64,000 nt of DNA from Pedobacter xixiisoli (GCF_900215335.1 NZ_OCMT01000002.1:434001-498000); one strand, 5' to 3'. Positions 8,071-18,353 are shown, counted from the stretch's first letter. Translations and numbers: made by a program. The notes: a model not told the origin generated them from the letters alone.

Positions 8071-9114
8071 CTAAAAACTGTAAACTGCTGCCAAAGAAAA
8101 CTGTGCAGCTGATTTATTTAATGTTGTCAAATCACTTTTTGTGAAACTTTGAGTGAAATCTTTATCATTATCAAAACGAACTTCTGGAATGAAAGTTAAA
8201 CCACCAGCTTTAATATTACCAGAAAGCGTAAACGAAGTCACGCTAGCGCTAGGACCACCAGAAATACCTTTATAATTAAAATACTCTGCTCTTAAACCCA
8301 AAGCAACAGCAGGTGTAAATGCATATTGAGGATAAAGCGCAACTCCAGAGTAACCAAACTCATCGTCGCCAGCACTCAAATTTGCTGCATTTAAACCTAT
8401 TTTGACTTTCTCTGTAATTTGATAAGCAGTAGTTAAATCAACTATAGTGCTATAACTTCCGTAGCCATCCAAACCATGTAAACCGTTAATGTAAGCAGTC
8501 CATCCTTTTACTGGAGAAATCATCAACTGTCCACCTACACTAGACACACCTCTTATGGCACTATATTGGTTCCACTCGTTAAACAAACCGACCATTAAGC
8601 TTACCTTCTCTGAAAAGCTATAGGTTCCTTTGATACCTGCATTTTGGAAAGGACCAGAACCAAATAAGTATGAAGTAGAATAGTTGAAATTGGCAGCCGG
8701 CGAAATCACCTCATAACCAATAAAAGTACCCATGTAACCTGCCGTCATAGTGAATTTATCAGTGAAGGCGTAGTTTACGTATAAGTTTTGGATGTTAAAA
8801 CCGTTTGAAACTGGATCATAACCTCCCGCAGCATCTGGAATGGATTGAAATTGACCTCTCGGACCAAAAGAAAGCTCTCCAACAAAAGAAGCTTTTCCTG
8901 TTGTCTTTTTCAAAGCCAAATCTATCATCCCTAGAGAAACAGAATTTTGGTCGTTAGCGAAATAGGTTTTTATATTTGCTGATTTATTAAAATCATATTT
9001 ATAATAGGTATCTACAGATCCTGAAATTTCTAGTGGAGAAGCTTTTTCTTGTGCAACAGCTACCGTTGTAGCGCCAAATAAAAGAAAAGTTAGTGCAGCT
9101 ATATTATTTTTCAT
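8071..9114 (-). CDS. Outer-membrane porin of the BBP2/OmpL-like type
   Basis: This 347-aa predicted porin has a signal peptide (ending TVAVAQ), many amphipathic strands and a C-terminal strand ending VYSF. The SGSVDTYYKYDFN opening and the NLYVNYAFTDKFTMTAGYMGT segment fit the putative beta-barrel porin-2 family of Bacteroidota. It lies just downstream of the ammonium transporter gene on the same strand (270 bases apart), an arrangement that suggests it supplies a nitrogen compound across the outer membrane. That role is inference from position. A terminator follows at 8015-8044. Confidence 0.8.
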   Translation of the reverse strand: MKNNIAALTFLLFGATTVAVAQEKASPLEISGSVDTYYKYDFNKSANIKTYFANDQNSVSLGMIDLALKKTTGKASFVGELSFGPRGQFQSIPDAAGGYDPVSNGFNIQNLYVNYAFTDKFTMTAGYMGTFIGYEVISPAANFNYSTSYLFGSGPFQNAGIKGTYSFSEKVSLMVGLFNEWNQYSAIRGVSSVGGQLMISPVKGWTAYINGLHGLDGYGSYSTIVDLTTAYQITEKVKIGLNAANLSAGDDEFGYSGVALYPQYAFTPAVALGLRAEYFNYKGISGGPSASVTSFTLSGNIKAGGLTFIPEVRFDNDKDFTQSFTKSDLTTLNKSAAQFSLAAVYSF

Positions 9115-9213
9115 TTTTTCAAAAAATTAGGGGGTTAATAATTGAATTCAACCTTCCATTAAAAGAAGGGTATAACATATAGCGTAGTGCAAAATTTAAT
9201 CAAAGCAAGCCCA

Positions 9214-9310
9214 CCCAGCTCCAAACCTGGAGCTGTATTCAACAAATTGTCACGATATCAGAAATACTTATCCAAGTAAATCTGGCTTTCTTTTCCCGAC
9301 TCCTATTAAA
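9214..9310. other. Two palindromes between amt and the porin gene
   Basis: A perfect 8-bp stem CAGCTCCA/TGGAGCTG with a four-base loop (about 9216-9235) and a second stem CCCGACTCC/GGAATCGGG (about 9288-9312) lie in the 270 bases between the two genes. Neither has a T-run on the minus strand, so read-through from amt into the porin gene is possible. They could act as processing or attenuation sites. Confidence 0.35.
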
Positions 9311-9384
9311 GGAATCGGGATCGAAAATTTATATCAAAGACAATTTAACATCATGATTTTAACTTAGCCTAAGCGGGATAGATT

Positions 9385-10743
9385 TTAGATATTAGGAACT
9401 TCTTGTCCAGCGACGATCAAAGTACCTTGAGAATATTTCTCATTGTGTTGCGATGCATCTAGACCTTCTTCTTCCTCATCGGCAGTTACACGGATTGGCA
9501 AGAAAAGATTGATTAGTTTGAAGATTACAAAAGAAACTACAAAGCTAAACACCACTACCAATACCATACCTTTTAATTGGATGAAGAAAAACTCTGGATT
9601 TCCGTAAAGCAGTCCATCAACACCTGCACCGTTTACAGTTTTAGTTGCAAATACACCTGTTAAAAGCATACCAACAATACCACCAACACCGTGACAAGGG
9701 AAAACATCTAAAGTATCATCTAAAGCTGTTTTTTGTTTCCAAGAAACTACCAAGTTAGAAACAATTGCAGCAAACACACCAATGAATATACTAGATGGAA
9801 TGCTCACAAAACCAGCTCCTGGCGTAATAGCTACCAAGCCTACTACAGCCCCAATACAGAAACCTAGCACAGATGGCTTTTTACCTCTAGCGGCATCAAA
9901 AAACATCCATGATAAACCTGCAGAACCTGCCGCAACATTAGTAGTGATAAAAGCAGAAACAGCTAATGCATTAGCACCTAATGCAGAACCTGCGTTGAAA
10001 CCGAACCAACCGAACCAAAGTAAACCAGTACCAATTAATACGTAAGGAATATTTGCTGGCGGAACTTCTTTATGCTCTAAGTGAGACCTTCTACGTTTCA
10101 ATACTAAAGCACCTGCTAAAGCAGCCATACCTGCAGAAATGTGTACCACTGTACCACCTGCAAAATCTAGCACACCCATTTTGAACAGGATGCCTTCAGA
10201 ATGCCAAGTCCAATGTGCCAAAGGCGAATACACGAAGATTGCAAACAATACGATAAACAAGATGTAAGCCGTAAAACGAATACGCTCAGCAACTGCTCCA
10301 ACTACTAAACCAGGTGTAATGATAGCAAACATACACTGGAAAATAGCGAACAATGATAATGGAATGGTACCCCATGCCGGTCCGGAGTTTACACCTTGGA
10401 AAAATAAGAAGGTTTTTGGGTTACCGATGAAACCACCGATAGAATCGCCGAAGGCTAAACTGAAACCTACAACAACCCAAAGTACTGAAATAACTCCAGC
10501 AGCTACCACACTTTTTATCATGGTAGACAATACATTTTTGCGGTGAACCATACCGCCGTAGAAAAATGCTAAACCTGGTGTCATTAAAAATACCAAAGCT
10601 GCAGCAATTAAAACAAAAGCCACATCTGGCGCACTGTACTTGCCATCATCAAAGTTTGGCAATAGAGGAATAAATAATGCGGCAACTGCAACTACAATCA
10701 AAATTGCGAAGGGAGCCCACTGTTTGAATAAAACTTTACTCAT
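9385..10743 (-). CDS. amt: Ammonium transporter
   Basis: This is a 452-aa Amt/Rh-type channel for ammonium in the inner membrane, with about eleven membrane spans. The twin pore histidines are H201 (GGTVVHISAG) and H351 (DVFPCHGVGG), and the signature FAGGTVVHI is intact. The C-terminal tail (EEEEGLDASQHNEKYSQG) is the cytosolic part that interacts with PII proteins in relatives; no glnK lies next to it here. The gene is followed by a porin gene and preceded by a long A/C-rich tract on the plus strand (T/G-rich on the coding strand), probably carrying its promoter. Nitrogen control is expected from the family but no site was identified. Confidence 0.97.
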   Translation of the reverse strand: MSKVLFKQWAPFAILIVVAVAALFIPLLPNFDDGKYSAPDVAFVLIAAALVFLMTPGLAFFYGGMVHRKNVLSTMIKSVVAAGVISVLWVVVGFSLAFGDSIGGFIGNPKTFLFFQGVNSGPAWGTIPLSLFAIFQCMFAIITPGLVVGAVAERIRFTAYILFIVLFAIFVYSPLAHWTWHSEGILFKMGVLDFAGGTVVHISAGMAALAGALVLKRRRSHLEHKEVPPANIPYVLIGTGLLWFGWFGFNAGSALGANALAVSAFITTNVAAGSAGLSWMFFDAARGKKPSVLGFCIGAVVGLVAITPGAGFVSIPSSIFIGVFAAIVSNLVVSWKQKTALDDTLDVFPCHGVGGIVGMLLTGVFATKTVNGAGVDGLLYGNPEFFFIQLKGMVLVVVFSFVVSFVIFKLINLFLPIRVTADEEEEGLDASQHNEKYSQGTLIVAGQEVPNI

Positions 10744-11137
10744 AATTTAAATTTTAGTGTTTGATTTTAAACCTAAATTATAAATAACATTTTAATTTTC
10801 ATCATAATTTTTACAATTTTTTAATGATTTATTAATTTTTATCAAATTTTAACAACAAAAAAGCAATAAAATACAATAAAAAATAAAAAAACAAACAAAA
10901 CAAAACACCAAAAACAAAAAAATAACTCAAAACAAACAAAACAAGAACACAAAAACCGAAAAAATACAGTTTAAATCAAAAAATAACTATCAAAAACTAA
11001 ATAAAACAGAAATAAAAAGACAAAAATAGCGTTCACCACAACAAAACAGATAATAACATATGGTTCGTTAAATCAAAATCACATAAAAGAAGATATACAT
11101 CGGCTTAATGCCAATGCATAAACAGAATCGAGAATAA
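10744..11137. other. Strand-biased A-rich intergenic tract upstream of amt
   Basis: This 394-base gap has no gene. From about 10855 to 11035 the plus strand is almost entirely A and C with few G or T, full of runs such as AACAAACAAAACAAAACACC. Read on the amt strand this is a T/G-rich upstream region. It may bend DNA or form an unstructured leader. Confidence 0.6.
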
Positions 11138-12085
11138 CTATGCTTGGTAAGCAGAGCCTTGAACTACACCACGGCGTTCAATCTCTTTATCAATATAGCT
11201 TTGAATAGCTGATTTCTTCAATCCCCAATTTGGAGCGATCAGTAGATCCCAATCAGAAATACCAAAAAGACGTTGAATTACGATATCGGGACGTAACAAA
11301 GGAATCAATTCGCAGAGCAAATCTGTATATTCTTCTAAGCTGAATAGTTTAAAAGGCTCCCTTTTGTATTTCACGCCCATAATAGAGCCTTCAACAATAT
11401 GTAAATGATGAAATTTAACAAATTTAATCTGCGGAAAACGATTAATCTCATGAATATAGCCGTGCATCATCTCTCGAGTTTCCCAAGGGAAGCCGAAAAT
11501 AGTATGCACACAGAGATTAAGCCTTGTATTTTCTAACAACTTTACCGCTTCCACAAATTCGCCATGGCTACAACCACGGTTAATTTGTTCCAATGTTTCA
11601 TCGTAGATAGATTCCATCCCCATTTCCAAATCCACATCATACCTATCCGCATAACTTTCCAATAAAGCTACCTTTTCGGCATCTATGCAATCTGGTCTAG
11701 TGCCTACGGCAAAACCTACCACATCTTCGCTATTTATAGACAATGCATCATCATACATCATCTTTAAATAATGTGTTGGAGCATAGGTATTGGTATTGGG
11801 CTGAAAATAAACGATGAACTTCTCTGCCTTGTAAGAATTGCGAGCTCTTTGCATCCCTTCTACCAACTGTTCTTTAATTGTTGGAAGTTTTCTGGAAAGC
11901 TCTGGTGTAAACGAATCTACATTACAATAAGTACAGCCGCCGTAACCTTTGCTACCATCTCGATTTGGGCAAGTAAAACCGCCATCTACAATCACTTTAA
12001 ATACCCGCTGACCATTATAGTGCTCACGCAGATAAGTCCCATAATTGTTATAACCTTTTATACCCCAATCTAGTGCTGTTCCCAT
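11138..12085 (-). CDS. TIGR01212-family radical SAM protein (YhcC-like)
   Basis: This 315-aa protein binds a 4Fe-4S cluster through C39, C51 and C54 (the CPNRDG...GGCTYC segment), the spacing typical of the TIGR01212/YhcC radical SAM family. Other family features are VDGGFTCPNRDGSKG, YFQPNTNTYAP and the GMESIYDETLEQINRG region. The reaction and substrate are not established for the family; a role in tRNA or metabolite modification has been suggested only by fold. The start codon and length agree with relatives. The gene is monocistronic. Confidence 0.9.
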   Translation of the reverse strand: MGTALDWGIKGYNNYGTYLREHYNGQRVFKVIVDGGFTCPNRDGSKGYGGCTYCNVDSFTPELSRKLPTIKEQLVEGMQRARNSYKAEKFIVYFQPNTNTYAPTHYLKMMYDDALSINSEDVVGFAVGTRPDCIDAEKVALLESYADRYDVDLEMGMESIYDETLEQINRGCSHGEFVEAVKLLENTRLNLCVHTIFGFPWETREMMHGYIHEINRFPQIKFVKFHHLHIVEGSIMGVKYKREPFKLFSLEEYTDLLCELIPLLRPDIVIQRLFGISDWDLLIAPNWGLKKSAIQSYIDKEIERRGVVQGSAYQA

Positions 12086-12772
12086 TTGCCTGCAAAAATA
12101 AGAAAAAAAGTTGGCAGTGGTCAGTTTTCAATAAACAGCTAACAACAAGCTGCAAATACAAAATACTGTGAAAAGCAGTAACAGTATTTTTATTATTGCT
12201 AGTCCCGCTAAACGCTTTACTGCGCTTTTGCTTTCACAACGCGTCGTGTTCGCTTATATCGGGTTTAGAAACGAAGTTACTTGCTATAAACAATGTTTAT
12301 CAAACCTAGCTTGCGCCAATATTTTTTACCTTTTGTGATTATCGTTCTCGCTATTCCAGATTTGCAATCTCGAAGCTCCTCGTTTTTAAAACTAATCTTT
12401 GCGTTTCTTTGCGAATGCCTTAGAAATCTTTGCGTTAAAAATCACCACAAAGACACTAAAGAGCATCTAAACTTGTCAATCTGGTTTGCGACATTACGAG
12501 TAAACTTGTTTATATGCACAAGTATTAGTTAATTAAACCCGACTGTGCGGAAATACTTTTTGTTTTGCAATTGCCATTCAATTCACTTGTTATGCTGAGC
12601 TTGTCGAAGTATTTTTGCCATGAAATGCTTTTACAAGCTTAGCACTACAGCATATAACAAAAAGATTGGAGCGAAGGCGGGAATTTAGTAACCGACTAGC
12701 ACCGAAATTGCTTTTCAAAAAAAAATGATTGAACCATAATCCAATCATCCCTATATATACATATGCAACTTA
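12086..12772. repeat. Gene-free region made of dispersed repeat modules
   Basis: Nothing here codes convincingly; a 79-codon frame at 12293-12532 runs across repeats. The stretch holds a TGCTAGTCCCGC...TATCGGGTTTA module (12198-12267, relative of 63657-63725), a GATTTGCAATC fragment (about 12358-12375), and a composite element (12538-12682). The composite has ends CCCGACTGTGCGGAAATAC and GAGCGAAGGCGGGA enclosing a GAGCTTGTCGAAG palindrome half (12588-12609). Confidence 0.6.
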
Positions 12773-14215
12773 CTATTGTTGTTGCTCCTTCTTATTAATT
12801 AAAAAGTAAACAGGAACGCCAAGTAAAACTATTAAAAGTCCTGGCCAAGTATATTGCTGTTTGTAGATGAGCAGCAATACACAAAAAGCGGTGCCAATTA
12901 ACAAGTAAATAATTGGCGTAACTGGATATAGCCAAGTTTTATAAGGTCTCTCTAAATCAGGTTTTTTAAATCTTAAATAGATGACACCAAAAACGGTAAT
13001 CATATAGAACAATACAATTACAAAGGAAATCATATCTAAAAGATTACCGTATTGACCACTTAAACATAAAACAGAAGCCCAAATTCCTTGCATCCAAAGT
13101 GACTTTTCTGGAACACCATTTTTGTTATTGGCTATAGCTGCCTTAAAGAACATACCATCTTTAGCCATCGTTTGGAAAACTCTAGCTCCCGCCAATACAA
13201 TACCATTTACGCAGCCGAAAGTAGAAATCATCACCAATACTGCAATTAAGATGGTACCTACCCCACTTCCAAAAATTTGTTCTGAAACTACTACTGCAAC
13301 TCTATCATTAGGGGCAAAAGCAATACCATCTCTACTTAAAGCCGAGAGGTAAACAAAATTTACCAATAGATAAAGTATCATTACCGCACTGGTACCTAAC
13401 ACCATAGAACGTACGACATTCTTTTTAGGGTTTTCAATTTCACCAGAAACAAAAGTTACATTCTCCCAAGCCACACTAGAAAATACCGAACCCACCATCG
13501 CTGCTGCAATTCCGCCTACGATAGTCATTCCAGAGATAGATTCCCAGCCTAACTTCAGAAACTCTCCACTACCATCTTTCGCCAGATTATTGAAAGAAGC
13601 CCATTCGAAACTCATGTTTTGAGCCCAGAAATTACTTTTCAGCAAAAGAAAACCTAGAATAATCAGTGCTAGCAATGCAATAATCTTAGAGCCTGTAAAA
13701 ACATTTTGCAACAGTTTACCTGCCTCCACACCTCTTGTATTAATATAGGTAAGGAACAAAATTACGCCAATAGCCAAAATCTGTATCCAAGTGATTTTAT
13801 AGCTTCCGCTCTGAAAAATTGGAGCTGCATCGTTTAAAGCTGGTATTAAATATGCAGTAAACTTACCGAAAGCCACAGCAACTGCCGCAATAGTACCGGT
13901 CTGGATTACAGTAAACAGCCCCCAACCGTAAAGAAAGCCCATCATTTTACCAAAAATCTCTTTAAGGTAAGTATATTGCCCACCGGCTTTTGGAAATATA
14001 GAAGAAAGCTCACCATATGAAATTGCGGCTGCCACCGTCATCACGCCAGTAATTATCCAAACCACAATAAGCCAGTAGCCAGAGCCTAGGTTCCTCATTA
14101 CATCGGCACTCACGATAAAAATACCGCTGCCAATCATAGAGCCCATTACCAGCATTACCCCATCAAAAAGGCCAAGCTTTCGTTTAGAAGACACTTCTTC
14201 TTGTTTATTCTCCAT
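12773..14215 (-). CDS. APC-superfamily amino acid permease (LAT-like)
   Basis: This is a 480-aa inner-membrane transporter with about twelve spans. The first helix carries the discontinuous substrate site GSMIGSGIF (residues 26-34), and GELSSIFPKAGGQYTY (about 69-84) is the next APC signature. The similarity is greatest to the LAT/serine-threonine exchanger branch in Bacteroidota, so it probably moves neutral amino acids by antiport or proton symport; the substrate cannot be read from sequence. It lies opposite the hppA gene across a 324-base divergent region holding an inverted repeat element. Confidence 0.85.
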   Translation of the reverse strand: MENKQEEVSSKRKLGLFDGVMLVMGSMIGSGIFIVSADVMRNLGSGYWLIVVWIITGVMTVAAAISYGELSSIFPKAGGQYTYLKEIFGKMMGFLYGWGLFTVIQTGTIAAVAVAFGKFTAYLIPALNDAAPIFQSGSYKITWIQILAIGVILFLTYINTRGVEAGKLLQNVFTGSKIIALLALIILGFLLLKSNFWAQNMSFEWASFNNLAKDGSGEFLKLGWESISGMTIVGGIAAAMVGSVFSSVAWENVTFVSGEIENPKKNVVRSMVLGTSAVMILYLLVNFVYLSALSRDGIAFAPNDRVAVVVSEQIFGSGVGTILIAVLVMISTFGCVNGIVLAGARVFQTMAKDGMFFKAAIANNKNGVPEKSLWMQGIWASVLCLSGQYGNLLDMISFVIVLFYMITVFGVIYLRFKKPDLERPYKTWLYPVTPIIYLLIGTAFCVLLLIYKQQYTWPGLLIVLLGVPVYFLINKKEQQQ

Positions 14216-14539
14216 TTGTTTAGTTTAGTTTTTGGTTATGAAAAGCTAAGATAGAAAAAGAGATGAACAATTTTGTTTTGTAGCCACAGATGCACAGATT
14301 TTATCTTTAATATAAATTATAAACAATTAGTAAAATTGACTTGATTTTTTAAATAAGTCATATACATATTTAGGTTAAAAGATTTTCAAAAAAATTAGAT
14401 ACATAATCCTTTTGAATTTTATCTGTGTATCTGTGGCTTTTTTTTTAGCTACGTGACTAAATATCTTGACACTCAATAGTTTTTTTATTTACCTTGTATT
14501 TAGATTAATCAACTAAACCACTAAATATAAATTTGAACT
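14216..14539. other. Divergent intergenic region with CACAGAT inverted-repeat element
   Basis: This 324-base gap between the permease and hppA has no gene. Most of it is the repeat at 14282-14438; the rest is AT-rich and should hold both promoters. Confidence 0.6.
14282..14438. repeat. Inverted-repeat element, CACAGATGCACAGAT family, copy 1
   Basis: The left end AGCCACAGATGCACAGAT and right end ATCTGTGTATCTGTGGCT are inverted copies (one difference) around a 120-base AT-rich centre. A related element lies at 27069-27190 and a single end at 40661-40679. The structure is that of a non-coding miniature element. Confidence 0.65.
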
Positions 14540-16804
14540 ATGGAGTTTTTACAAAACAATTTAATCTATTCAATTCCTTTACTTGGCTTGGTAGGCATTT
14601 TGGTAATGGCGGTTAAAAGCGCTTGGGTTACCAAACAAGATGCCGGCGATGCCAATATGAAAGAACTAGCTGGCTATATTGCGGATGGTGCGATGGCTTT
14701 TTTAAAGGCAGAATGGAAAGTGCTCAGCATTTTCGCCGTTTTTGCAGCAGCTTTACTGGCTTATTCTGGAACAATTACCGAAATTAACGGCAGGGCAATT
14801 CACTCCAGCTGGATTATTTCCCTTTCTTTTATTATTGGTGCCGTATTTTCTGCAACTGCAGGATATATTGGGATGAAAGTAGCTACAAAAGCTAACGTTC
14901 GTACCACGCAAGCTGCCAGAACAAGCTTAAAGCAGGCGCTAAAAGTAAGTTTTACTGGCGGTACTGTAATGGGATTAGGTGTTGCTGGCTTAGCTGTTTT
15001 AGGCTTAGGTGGCTTATTCATCGTATTTCTTTCTTATTTTAACGTCATAGGTGCAGATGGAACTGTGAGTGTAATCAACATGAAAACGGCCATCGAAGTA
15101 TTAACCGGTTTCTCTTTGGGAGCCGAATCTATTGCGCTGTTTGCACGTGTGGGCGGTGGTATTTATACCAAAGCTGCCGATGTAGGTGCCGACTTGGTAG
15201 GTAAGGTAGAAGCAGGTATCCCAGAAGATGATGTGCGCAACCCTGCAACCATTGCCGATAACGTAGGTGATAATGTGGGAGACGTAGCCGGCATGGGCGC
15301 CGATTTATTCGGCTCTTACGTAGCAACTATTTTAGCAACGATGGTTCTAGGACAAGAAATCACAGTAACCGATAACTTCGGGGGCATGTCTCCTATCCTA
15401 TTACCTATGGTGATTTGCGGCTTAGGCATTATCTTCTCTATTATAGGAACTTGGTTTGTAACCATTAAAGGTGAAAAATCAAATGTTCAAAATGCATTAA
15501 ACTTAGGCAACTGGTCTTCTATTATCATTACAGCGATTGCTTCTTTCTTTATCGTGAAATGGATGTTGCCAGAGACTTTAAGTCTACGTGGCTACGAGTT
15601 TACCAGCATCAATGTATTTTATGCGATTATCGTTGGCCTAGTGGTTGGCACCATCATGAGTATCGTTACCGAATACTACACAGCAATGGGCAAAGGACCA
15701 GTTAATTCCATTATTCAACAATCGTCTACAGGACACGCTACTAACATTATCGCTGGTTTATCTGTAGGCATGAAATCTACGGTTATTCCAATTTTGGTTT
15801 TAGCTGGCGGAATTATGGCATCTTATTACTTTGCAGGATTATATGGTGTAGCTATTGCTGCCGCAGGTATGATGGCTACCACAGCTATGCAGTTGGCCAT
15901 TGATGCTTTTGGTCCGATTGCCGATAACGCAGGCGGTATTGCAGAAATGAGCCAATTACCTCCAGAAGTGCGTGAACGTACCGATAACTTAGATGCTGTG
16001 GGCAATACTACTGCAGCAACAGGTAAAGGATTTGCAATCGCTTCAGCAGCTTTAACTTCGTTAGCACTATTTGCCGCCTTTGTGGGCATTGCAGGTATTT
16101 CAGCTATCGATATCTACAAAGCACCAGTTTTAGCAGGCTTATTTGTTGGTGGAATGATTCCATTTGTATTTTCTGCCCTGTGTATCCAAGCAGTGGGTAA
16201 AGCGGCCATGGATATGGTACAAGAAGTACGTCGCCAGTTCCGCGAAATTCCAGGTATTATGGAATATAAAGCCAAACCTGAGTACGAAAAATGTGTAGCT
16301 ATTTCTACTAAAGCTTCCATCCGTGAAATGATGTTGCCGGGCGCAATTGCTTTAATTACTCCTGTAATTGTAGGTTTCTTGTTTGGTCCAGAAGTGTTAG
16401 GTGGTTTATTAGCAGGCGTTACGGTATCAGGTGTATTGATGGGCATTTTCCAATCTAACGCCGGTGGTGCTTGGGACAATGCCAAAAAATCGTTTGAAAA
16501 AGGTGTAGAAATTAATGGCGAGATGTACTATAAAAAATCTGAACCACACAAAGCATCTGTAACAGGTGATACCGTTGGAGACCCTTTTAAAGATACTTCT
16601 GGACCATCAATGAATATCTTAATTAAGTTGATGTCTATCGTGTCTTTAGTAATTGCACCCTACATTGCTATCAGTGCAAGCACAACAAACGGTAATCAAA
16701 TAGAAGTAAAACAAGAAATAAGAGTGCAAAAATCGGTAGACTCTCTAGGTAATGAAACTATAGATACACTAGTTAACGAAATTGACACTTTAACAAAACA
16801 CTAA
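14540..16804 (+). CDS. hppA: Membrane-bound ion-pumping pyrophosphatase (K+-dependent type)
   Basis: This 754-aa pump hydrolyses pyrophosphate and moves Na+ and/or H+ across the inner membrane. The pyrophosphate site motifs are present: [20 protein letters not shown] (205-224) and DNVGDNVGD (240-248). [10 protein letters not shown] (488-497) has Ala where K+-independent enzymes have Lys, which points to the K+-dependent class that contains the Na+ pumps. The final 45 residues after the last span are a soluble polar extension not present in all relatives. Expected length. A terminator follows, then an amino acid permease. The ion specificity is inferred. Confidence 0.95.
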   Translation: MEFLQNNLIYSIPLLGLVGILVMAVKSAWVTKQDAGDANMKELAGYIADGAMAFLKAEWKVLSIFAVFAAALLAYSGTITEINGRAIHSSWIISLSFIIGAVFSATAGYIGMKVATKANVRTTQAARTSLKQALKVSFTGGTVMGLGVAGLAVLGLGGLFIVFLSYFNVIGADGTVSVINMKTAIEVLTGFSLGAESIALFARVGGGIYTKAADVGADLVGKVEAGIPEDDVRNPATIADNVGDNVGDVAGMGADLFGSYVATILATMVLGQEITVTDNFGGMSPILLPMVICGLGIIFSIIGTWFVTIKGEKSNVQNALNLGNWSSIIITAIASFFIVKWMLPETLSLRGYEFTSINVFYAIIVGLVVGTIMSIVTEYYTAMGKGPVNSIIQQSSTGHATNIIAGLSVGMKSTVIPILVLAGGIMASYYFAGLYGVAIAAAGMMATTAMQLAIDAFGPIADNAGGIAEMSQLPPEVRERTDNLDAVGNTTAATGKGFAIASAALTSLALFAAFVGIAGISAIDIYKAPVLAGLFVGGMIPFVFSALCIQAVGKAAMDMVQEVRRQFREIPGIMEYKAKPEYEKCVAISTKASIREMMLPGAIALITPVIVGFLFGPEVLGGLLAGVTVSGVLMGIFQSNAGGAWDNAKKSFEKGVEINGEMYYKKSEPHKASVTGDTVGDPFKDTSGPSMNILIKLMSIVSLVIAPYIAISASTTNGNQIEVKQEIRVQKSVDSLGNETIDTLVNEIDTLTKH

Positions 16805-16817
16805 ATTGTTACTATAG

Positions 16818-16847
16818 GAAAGGGATTTTGCAAAAAATCCCTTTTTC
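16818..16847 (+). terminator. Rho-independent terminator after hppA
   Basis: GAAAGGGATTTT, a short loop, and AAAATCCCTTTTTC form a perfect stem with T residues, 14 bases after the stop. Confidence 0.88.
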
Positions 16848-16925
16848 ATTTATAGATATTTTTTTTTAGGTTTGAAGCGTCATAAAAATCAACAAACAGA
16901 CTAACTCAACTAATTTTATTAATTT

Positions 16926-18353
16926 ATGAATTTAAAGAAGCCTATTGATGTACTTGTTGCCGAATCGGCAGAAAGTGGCGAAGGCACTCTCAAACGTACC
17001 TTGAGCAACAGAAGTCTTGTTGCATTAGGTATTGGAGCCATTATTGGCGCAGGTTTATTCTCCTTAACGGGTATTGCTGCTGCCGAACATGCTGGACCTG
17101 CCGTAACCTTATCATTTGTATTGGCTGCTGTAGGCTGTGCTTTTGCAGGATTATGTTATGCAGAATTTGCATCAATGATACCTGTAGCAGGTAGTGCTTA
17201 CACTTACTCTTATGCCACCATGGGCGAATTCATGGCTTGGATCATTGGATGGGATTTAGTACTAGAATATGCACTTGGTGCTGCCACTGTGGGGGTATCT
17301 TGGTCGGGCTATTTCAATAAACTTTTGCACGAATTTGGTCTCGAATTACCCACTTATTTAAGCAGAACCTTTGCAGAAGGTGAAGGTGGCGGTATTAACC
17401 TACCTGCAGTAATCATCGTTTCCCTACTTTCATTATTGTTAATGCGTGGCACTAAAGAATCTGCTAGCTTAAACAACTTTTTAGTAGTGGTAAAAGTAGC
17501 TGTAGTATTGTTGTTCATCGGTTTAGGCTGGAAATTCATCAATCCTGCTTACCACACGCCATACATTCCTGAAAACACAGGTGTTCGTGGACAGTTTGGT
17601 ATTTCTGGTATTGCTTCTGGTGCGGCTTTAGTTTTCTTTGCATTTATCGGTTTCGATGCCGTTTCTACAGCAGCTCAAGAAGCTAAAAATCCACAAAAAG
17701 GTATGCCAATCGGTATCTTAGGTTCATTAGCAGTATGTACCGTATTATATGTATTATTTGCTCACGTAATGACTGGTTTAGTTCCTTTTGAAATCTTCAA
17801 AGGTGATGCTTCTCCTGCAGCTACAGCATTTAAAGTAACAGGTTACAGTTGGTTACAAATGGGATTAATCATTGCTATTCTAGCTGGCTACACCTCTGTA
17901 ATCTTAGTAATGTTAATGGGACAATCAAGGGTATTCTATACCATGTCTAAAGATGGTTTATTACCTAAATTCTTCGGTAGCATCCACGCTAAATACAGAA
18001 CTCCTTATAAAACTAACTTATTTTTCATGGTGTTTGTAAGTTTGTTTGCTGGTTTTGTTCCAGTTACAGATTTAGGTCACATGGTATCTATCGGTACTTT
18101 GTTAGCCTTCTCTTTAGTTTGTATTGGCGTAATGATTTTACGTAAAACTGATCCAGACAGACCTCGTCCTTTCAGAACACCTTTGGTACCTCTAGTTCCA
18201 ATTTTAGGTATCATTGTTTGTGTTTATTTAATGGCAGCGTTACCTATAGAGGCTTGGATAAGGCTAACCATTTGGATGGCCTTAGGCGTAGCTATCTATT
18301 TCTTCTACGGAAAAGGAAACTCTGTTCTTGGTAGAAAAAACAAACAAGGATAA
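16926..18353 (+). CDS. APC-superfamily cationic amino acid transporter (CAT/YfnA-like)
   Basis: This is a 475-aa inner-membrane permease with twelve to fourteen spans. The first helix motif GIGAIIGAGLFSLTG (about 36-50) and the AGSAYTYSYATMGEFMAWIIGWDL run that follows (given here only in part: SAYTYSYATMGE) are characteristic of CAT-type permeases. The N-terminal 25 residues are cytosolic. The substrate is probably a cationic or branched amino acid, not decidable from sequence. It follows hppA with its own upstream region after a terminator, and is followed by a terminator. It differs from the LAT-like permease at 12773-14215. Confidence 0.87.
   Translation: MNLKKPIDVLVAESAESGEGTLKRTLSNRSLVALGIGAIIGAGLFSLTGIAAAEHAGPAVTLSFVLAAVGCAFAGLCYAEFASMIPVAGSAYTYSYATMGEFMAWIIGWDLVLEYALGAATVGVSWSGYFNKLLHEFGLELPTYLSRTFAEGEGGGINLPAVIIVSLLSLLLMRGTKESASLNNFLVVVKVAVVLLFIGLGWKFINPAYHTPYIPENTGVRGQFGISGIASGAALVFFAFIGFDAVSTAAQEAKNPQKGMPIGILGSLAVCTVLYVLFAHVMTGLVPFEIFKGDASPAATAFKVTGYSWLQMGLIIAILAGYTSVILVMLMGQSRVFYTMSKDGLLPKFFGSIHAKYRTPYKTNLFFMVFVSLFAGFVPVTDLGHMVSIGTLLAFSLVCIGVMILRKTDPDRPRPFRTPLVPLVPILGIIVCVYLMAALPIEAWIRLTIWMALGVAIYFFYGKGNSVLGRKNKQG

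Noticed and set aside
9284..9312. CCCGACTCC/GGAATCGGG hairpin as an amt terminator
   Set aside because: There is no T-run on the minus strand; it is kept only as an unassigned palindrome.
12293..12532. 79-codon frame in the 12.1-12.8 kb gap
   Set aside because: It crosses repeat fragments, has no coding-like composition and no neighbour context.
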